From Planctomycetota bacterium (GTDB lineage: Bacteria > Planctomycetota > UBA1135 > GCA-002686595), in the NCBI GenBank assembly GCA_002720975.1, contig PBIX01000059.1, forward strand, positions 1 through 42,334: a DNA stretch of 42,334 bases, in the 5' to 3' direction. The position numbers and the translations under genes are program-made. The notes under the pieces were generated by a model. That model was not told the origin of the DNA, did not search any database, and saw nothing but the letters and a program-made list of their open reading frames with translations. Positions 40,142 to 42,334 of this stretch are shown here, piece after piece. Position 1 is the first letter of the stretch. Each line of letters begins with the position of its first letter.

Positions 40142-41146
40142 ATGCTTGAAGACCACATCGCTCTCACTGAATCACAGAACCTGACCTCGATTCAGTCCTA
40201 CCTCCTGTCAGAGGAGGCCAGGTACCCCGAGACCAATGGGGACTTCACCTGGGTCCTCTCCGCTATCAGTCTCTCGGCCAAGTTCATCGCGGCGCGTTGC
40301 CGGCGAGCCCGAATTGAAGCCGTACTGGGGGACGCTGGAGCGGAGAACGTCCATGCCGAGTCTCAGCAGAAGCTGGACGTGATCGCCAACGAGTCCTTGC
40401 TGCGCTGCCTGGGCACGCGCCCAACAGTGGCCATCGTGGCGTCCGAGGAAAACGAAGAGCCCATGATCATCCACAGTGAGACGGAGGGTGAGCGGCCCTA
40501 CGTGGTCCTATTCGACCCCCTGGATGGCTCATCGAACCTGGATGTTTGCGGCGGCGTGGGAACCATCTTCAGCGTCCTGCACCACGACCGCCGTGCCCAC
40601 CCCATTGAGAGCTCACCGCTTCAGCCGGGCGTGAACCAGTTGGCAGCAGGCTATGTGCTGTATGGGCCTTCCACGGTTCTGGTTCTGACCACAGGCAATG
40701 GTGTTCAGATGTTTGTGCTCGACCCCCAGATCGGCTCATTCCTACTGGTTGAGAAGGATGTCCGCATCCCCGAGAAGAGCAAGAACTACTCGCTCAACGA
40801 GGCATACACCTCCAGCTTCCCGAGCGGCTATCAAGAGTACTTGGCCTGGGCTCATGAGAACGGCTACTCACAGCGATACGTGGGCACCATGGTCGCTGAC
40901 GTCCACCGGATCTTGATGAAGGGCGGGGTGTTCATGTACCCACCCACAGAGAAGGCGCCCAACGGCAAGCTGCGGCTGATGTACGAAGCCAACCCCATGT
41001 CCATGCTCATTGAACAGGCCGGCGGCAAGTCGTTCTCAGGCTTGGACCGCACACTGGACATCCAGCCGCGCGAGCTGCACGAGAGGGCAAGCGTGATCCT
41101 GGGATCCGCTGGGGAAGTGGAGAAGGTGCAGGAGTTCCTGCAGTAG
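40142..41146 (+). CDS. fbp: Class I fructose-1,6-bisphosphatase
   Basis: Converts fructose-1,6-bisphosphate to fructose-6-phosphate in gluconeogenesis. VVLFDPLDGSSNLDVCGGVGTIF is the class I metal-binding core (D-P-L-D-G-S-S-N). ASEENEEP supplies the metal-bridging glutamates, RYVGTMVADVHRILMKGGVFMYP the Y/D substrate segment, and LMYEANPMSMLIEQAGGKS the phosphate-side motif. The 334 aa match the family. The frame extends to 40088, but ATG 40142 begins the conserved N-terminal region. Upstream (40074-40141) there is no clear -10 box, only TACCCA about 26 nt before the start. It is convergent with the peptidase. Confidence 0.95.
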   Translation: MLEDHIALTESQNLTSIQSYLLSEEARYPETNGDFTWVLSAISLSAKFIAARCRRARIEAVLGDAGAENVHAESQQKLDVIANESLLRCLGTRPTVAIVASEENEEPMIIHSETEGERPYVVLFDPLDGSSNLDVCGGVGTIFSVLHHDRRAHPIESSPLQPGVNQLAAGYVLYGPSTVLVLTTGNGVQMFVLDPQIGSFLLVEKDVRIPEKSKNYSLNEAYTSSFPSGYQEYLAWAHENGYSQRYVGTMVADVHRILMKGGVFMYPPTEKAPNGKLRLMYEANPMSMLIEQAGGKSFSGLDRTLDIQPRELHERASVILGSAGEVEKVQEFLQ

Positions 41147-41158
41147 GGGCCAGAGTGC

Positions 41159-42334
41159 CTACCTGGGGCGCTTCATCAGAACACGCGCGTTCGGATCGGC
41201 TTCGGGCAAGGCTCCCCGCGGAATAGCGAAAACGCCCGTGCCCTCTTTCATCGCGACACGCTGCAACTTACCTGCGACCAGCACCTCTACGGGCATGGGG
41301 AAGGCCATGCCTCCGGGTGTCTTCCACCGCAGAGTGCACTCACTGTTAGCAATGGAGAGCTCCAGCTCGGGAAGCTCTGGCTGCCGTAGGTAGACCTCGA
41401 AGAACCAGCCCAGCTCCATGCCCGCAACCTCCTCTGCGATTGCCTGCAACTCATCGGTAGAGGCAAAGCGGCAGGCCGAACCGGCGCGGCTCGATTCCAG
41501 GCTGGGATCGGGATAAGCCCAGCGGCGTAGGATCTTGAAGAAGACCTCGTCTCCCACGAGCCAGCGCAGGCTGTGGCAGATCCATGAACCCTTCATGTAC
41601 ACGTCAATGTCTGGAGCATCGGGGCGCTTGGATGCGAAATACATGTCCTTGGTCGTGCGCGTCCCACGCGGGGCCACGCTGCCCTTGTTCTCGATGCGCT
41701 TGAGATCAGTCGCCATCTTCTTGGCGTAGGCCTCGGGACCGAAGCGTCGCTCCATGTACACGGCCTGCAGATAGGTCCCGATCCCCTCGTGAATCCAAAA
41801 GTCCTTCCAGTCCCGCGCCGTGACAAGGTTGGCCCACCACTCGTGGGAGAGCTCGTGATGATGCAACCAGTCATAGTCGTAGCCCGTCACGATGTCGCCT
41901 CTATAGCCGTTGCCGTAGGCGATGATGCTCTGGTGCTCCATGCCCAAGTGCGGAGTCTCTGCCACCCCATACTTGTCTGTGCGGAAGGGGTAGGGACCGC
42001 AAACGTCCTCGAAGAACGTCATCTGTCGTTGAAACTCCACAAATAGTATCTCGCCCTTGGTCCGGTTCTCGGGGAGAACCCAATAGGTGAACTCGAAAGG
42101 CTCACCCTCAACGCCTTGGTATTGAGTCGTGATGGTCTCATAGGGCGCGATGTTGAGAGCCACTCCGTAGTTGTTGATGGGAGTGGACACGTGCCAATGG
42201 TGGGTCAGCCTGTCGTCCGGAGCCTCTCGCACCTCGAGGAGACGGCCATTGCTCGCTACCACCAAGGGCGCGGGAACAGTGATGACAATGTCCATGGAAT
42301 CTGGCTCGTCGGAGGGGTGATCTTTGCAGGGCCA
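41159..42334 (-). CDS. M1-family zinc metallopeptidase, 5' part beyond the right edge
   Basis: The zinc site HELSHEWW followed 18 residues later by Glu (IHEGIGTY) is the gluzincin H-E-x-x-H-x18-E motif. HLGMEHQSI replaces the GAMEN exopeptidase motif with G-M-E-H, common in bacterial M1 proteins. The frame continues past the internal ATG at 42293-42295 to the last base: the 13 codons above it read WPCKDHPSDEPDS, the conserved W-x-P-C-K-D-H-P-S-D segment of M1 proteins, so the ATG is not the start and at least 150-200 N-terminal residues are missing. A C-terminal Ig-like domain (LELSIANSECTLRWKTPGG) ends the protein. Cleaves N-terminal residues of peptides; probably exported. Confidence 0.9.
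   Translation of the reverse strand, partial: WPCKDHPSDEPDSMDIVITVPAPLVVASNGRLLEVREAPDDRLTHHWHVSTPINNYGVALNIAPYETITTQYQGVEGEPFEFTYWVLPENRTKGEILFVEFQRQMTFFEDVCGPYPFRTDKYGVAETPHLGMEHQSIIAYGNGYRGDIVTGYDYDWLHHHELSHEWWANLVTARDWKDFWIHEGIGTYLQAVYMERRFGPEAYAKKMATDLKRIENKGSVAPRGTRTTKDMYFASKRPDAPDIDVYMKGSWICHSLRWLVGDEVFFKILRRWAYPDPSLESSRAGSACRFASTDELQAIAEEVAGMELGWFFEVYLRQPELPELELSIANSECTLRWKTPGGMAFPMPVEVLVAGKLQRVAMKEGTGVFAIPRGALPEADPNARVLMKRPR

Noticed and set aside
1-42334. CRISPR arrays, tandem repeats, insertion sequences, integrase genes
   Set aside because: Read through for them; no regularly spaced repeats, transposase motifs or integrase motifs were found.

Overview
The window is GC-rich and densely coded, with no rRNA, tRNA, insertion sequence or CRISPR array that I can see. 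The gene content suggests a free-living, probably aquatic Planctomycetota-like bacterium: a formylglycine-type sulfatase, a secreted matrixin with a cysteine-containing C-terminal domain, a FliA/WhiG-type sigma factor, a NIPSNAP lipoprotein, and long membrane proteins ending in TPR repeats. The placement rests on gene content recalled from families and was not tested by any search.

Layout. 1-16 kb is mostly core: a GT2 glycosyltransferase, MutY, a membrane-TPR protein, a small secreted protein plus matrixin, a TMTC-like GT-C/TPR protein, a PyrK-like flavoprotein, then ABC-F, ArgS, Apt and a sigma factor. 16-17.6 kb is a sulfatase lipoprotein. 17.7-34.5 kb looks like a cell-surface glycan locus: a sialidase-like protein with a CxCC motif, GT87, GT4, two Gfo/Idh/MocA oxidoreductases, a radical SAM protein whose stop overlaps the second oxidoreductase, two methyltransferases, four related GT2-like membrane proteins (two with a decayed metal-binding motif), a Wzx-like flippase, an alpha/beta-hydrolase of the exosortase-A-associated type, and a polysialyltransferase-like enzyme. 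34.6 kb holds a decayed copy of the 3' end of the 16-kb sulfatase, so the glycan locus lies between two direct copies of that 3' end. 34.7-40 kb is a BtuCD/FecCD-type metal-chelate transporter whose binding protein lies about 2.5 kb away, beyond an SGNH hydrolase-like and a NIPSNAP protein. 40-42.3 kb has class I fructose-1,6-bisphosphatase and an M1 metallopeptidase that runs off the right edge.

The most notable observations are: (1) the sulfatase relic, with a frameshifting internal deletion, which marks the right edge of a possible 17-kb acquired glycan island and also supplies the last codons of the neighbouring ABC ATPase on the other strand; (2) a recurrent TAnnnT box 6-8 nt before the ATG at heads of transcription units, implying frequent leaderless mRNAs, which I used to correct several start codons; (3) a glycosyltransferase array in which the DxD-type motif is progressively lost; (4) a radical SAM/oxidoreductase pair that may make an unusual sugar; (5) a 46-codon ORF coupled to a hydrolase with Arg in place of the nucleophile Ser.
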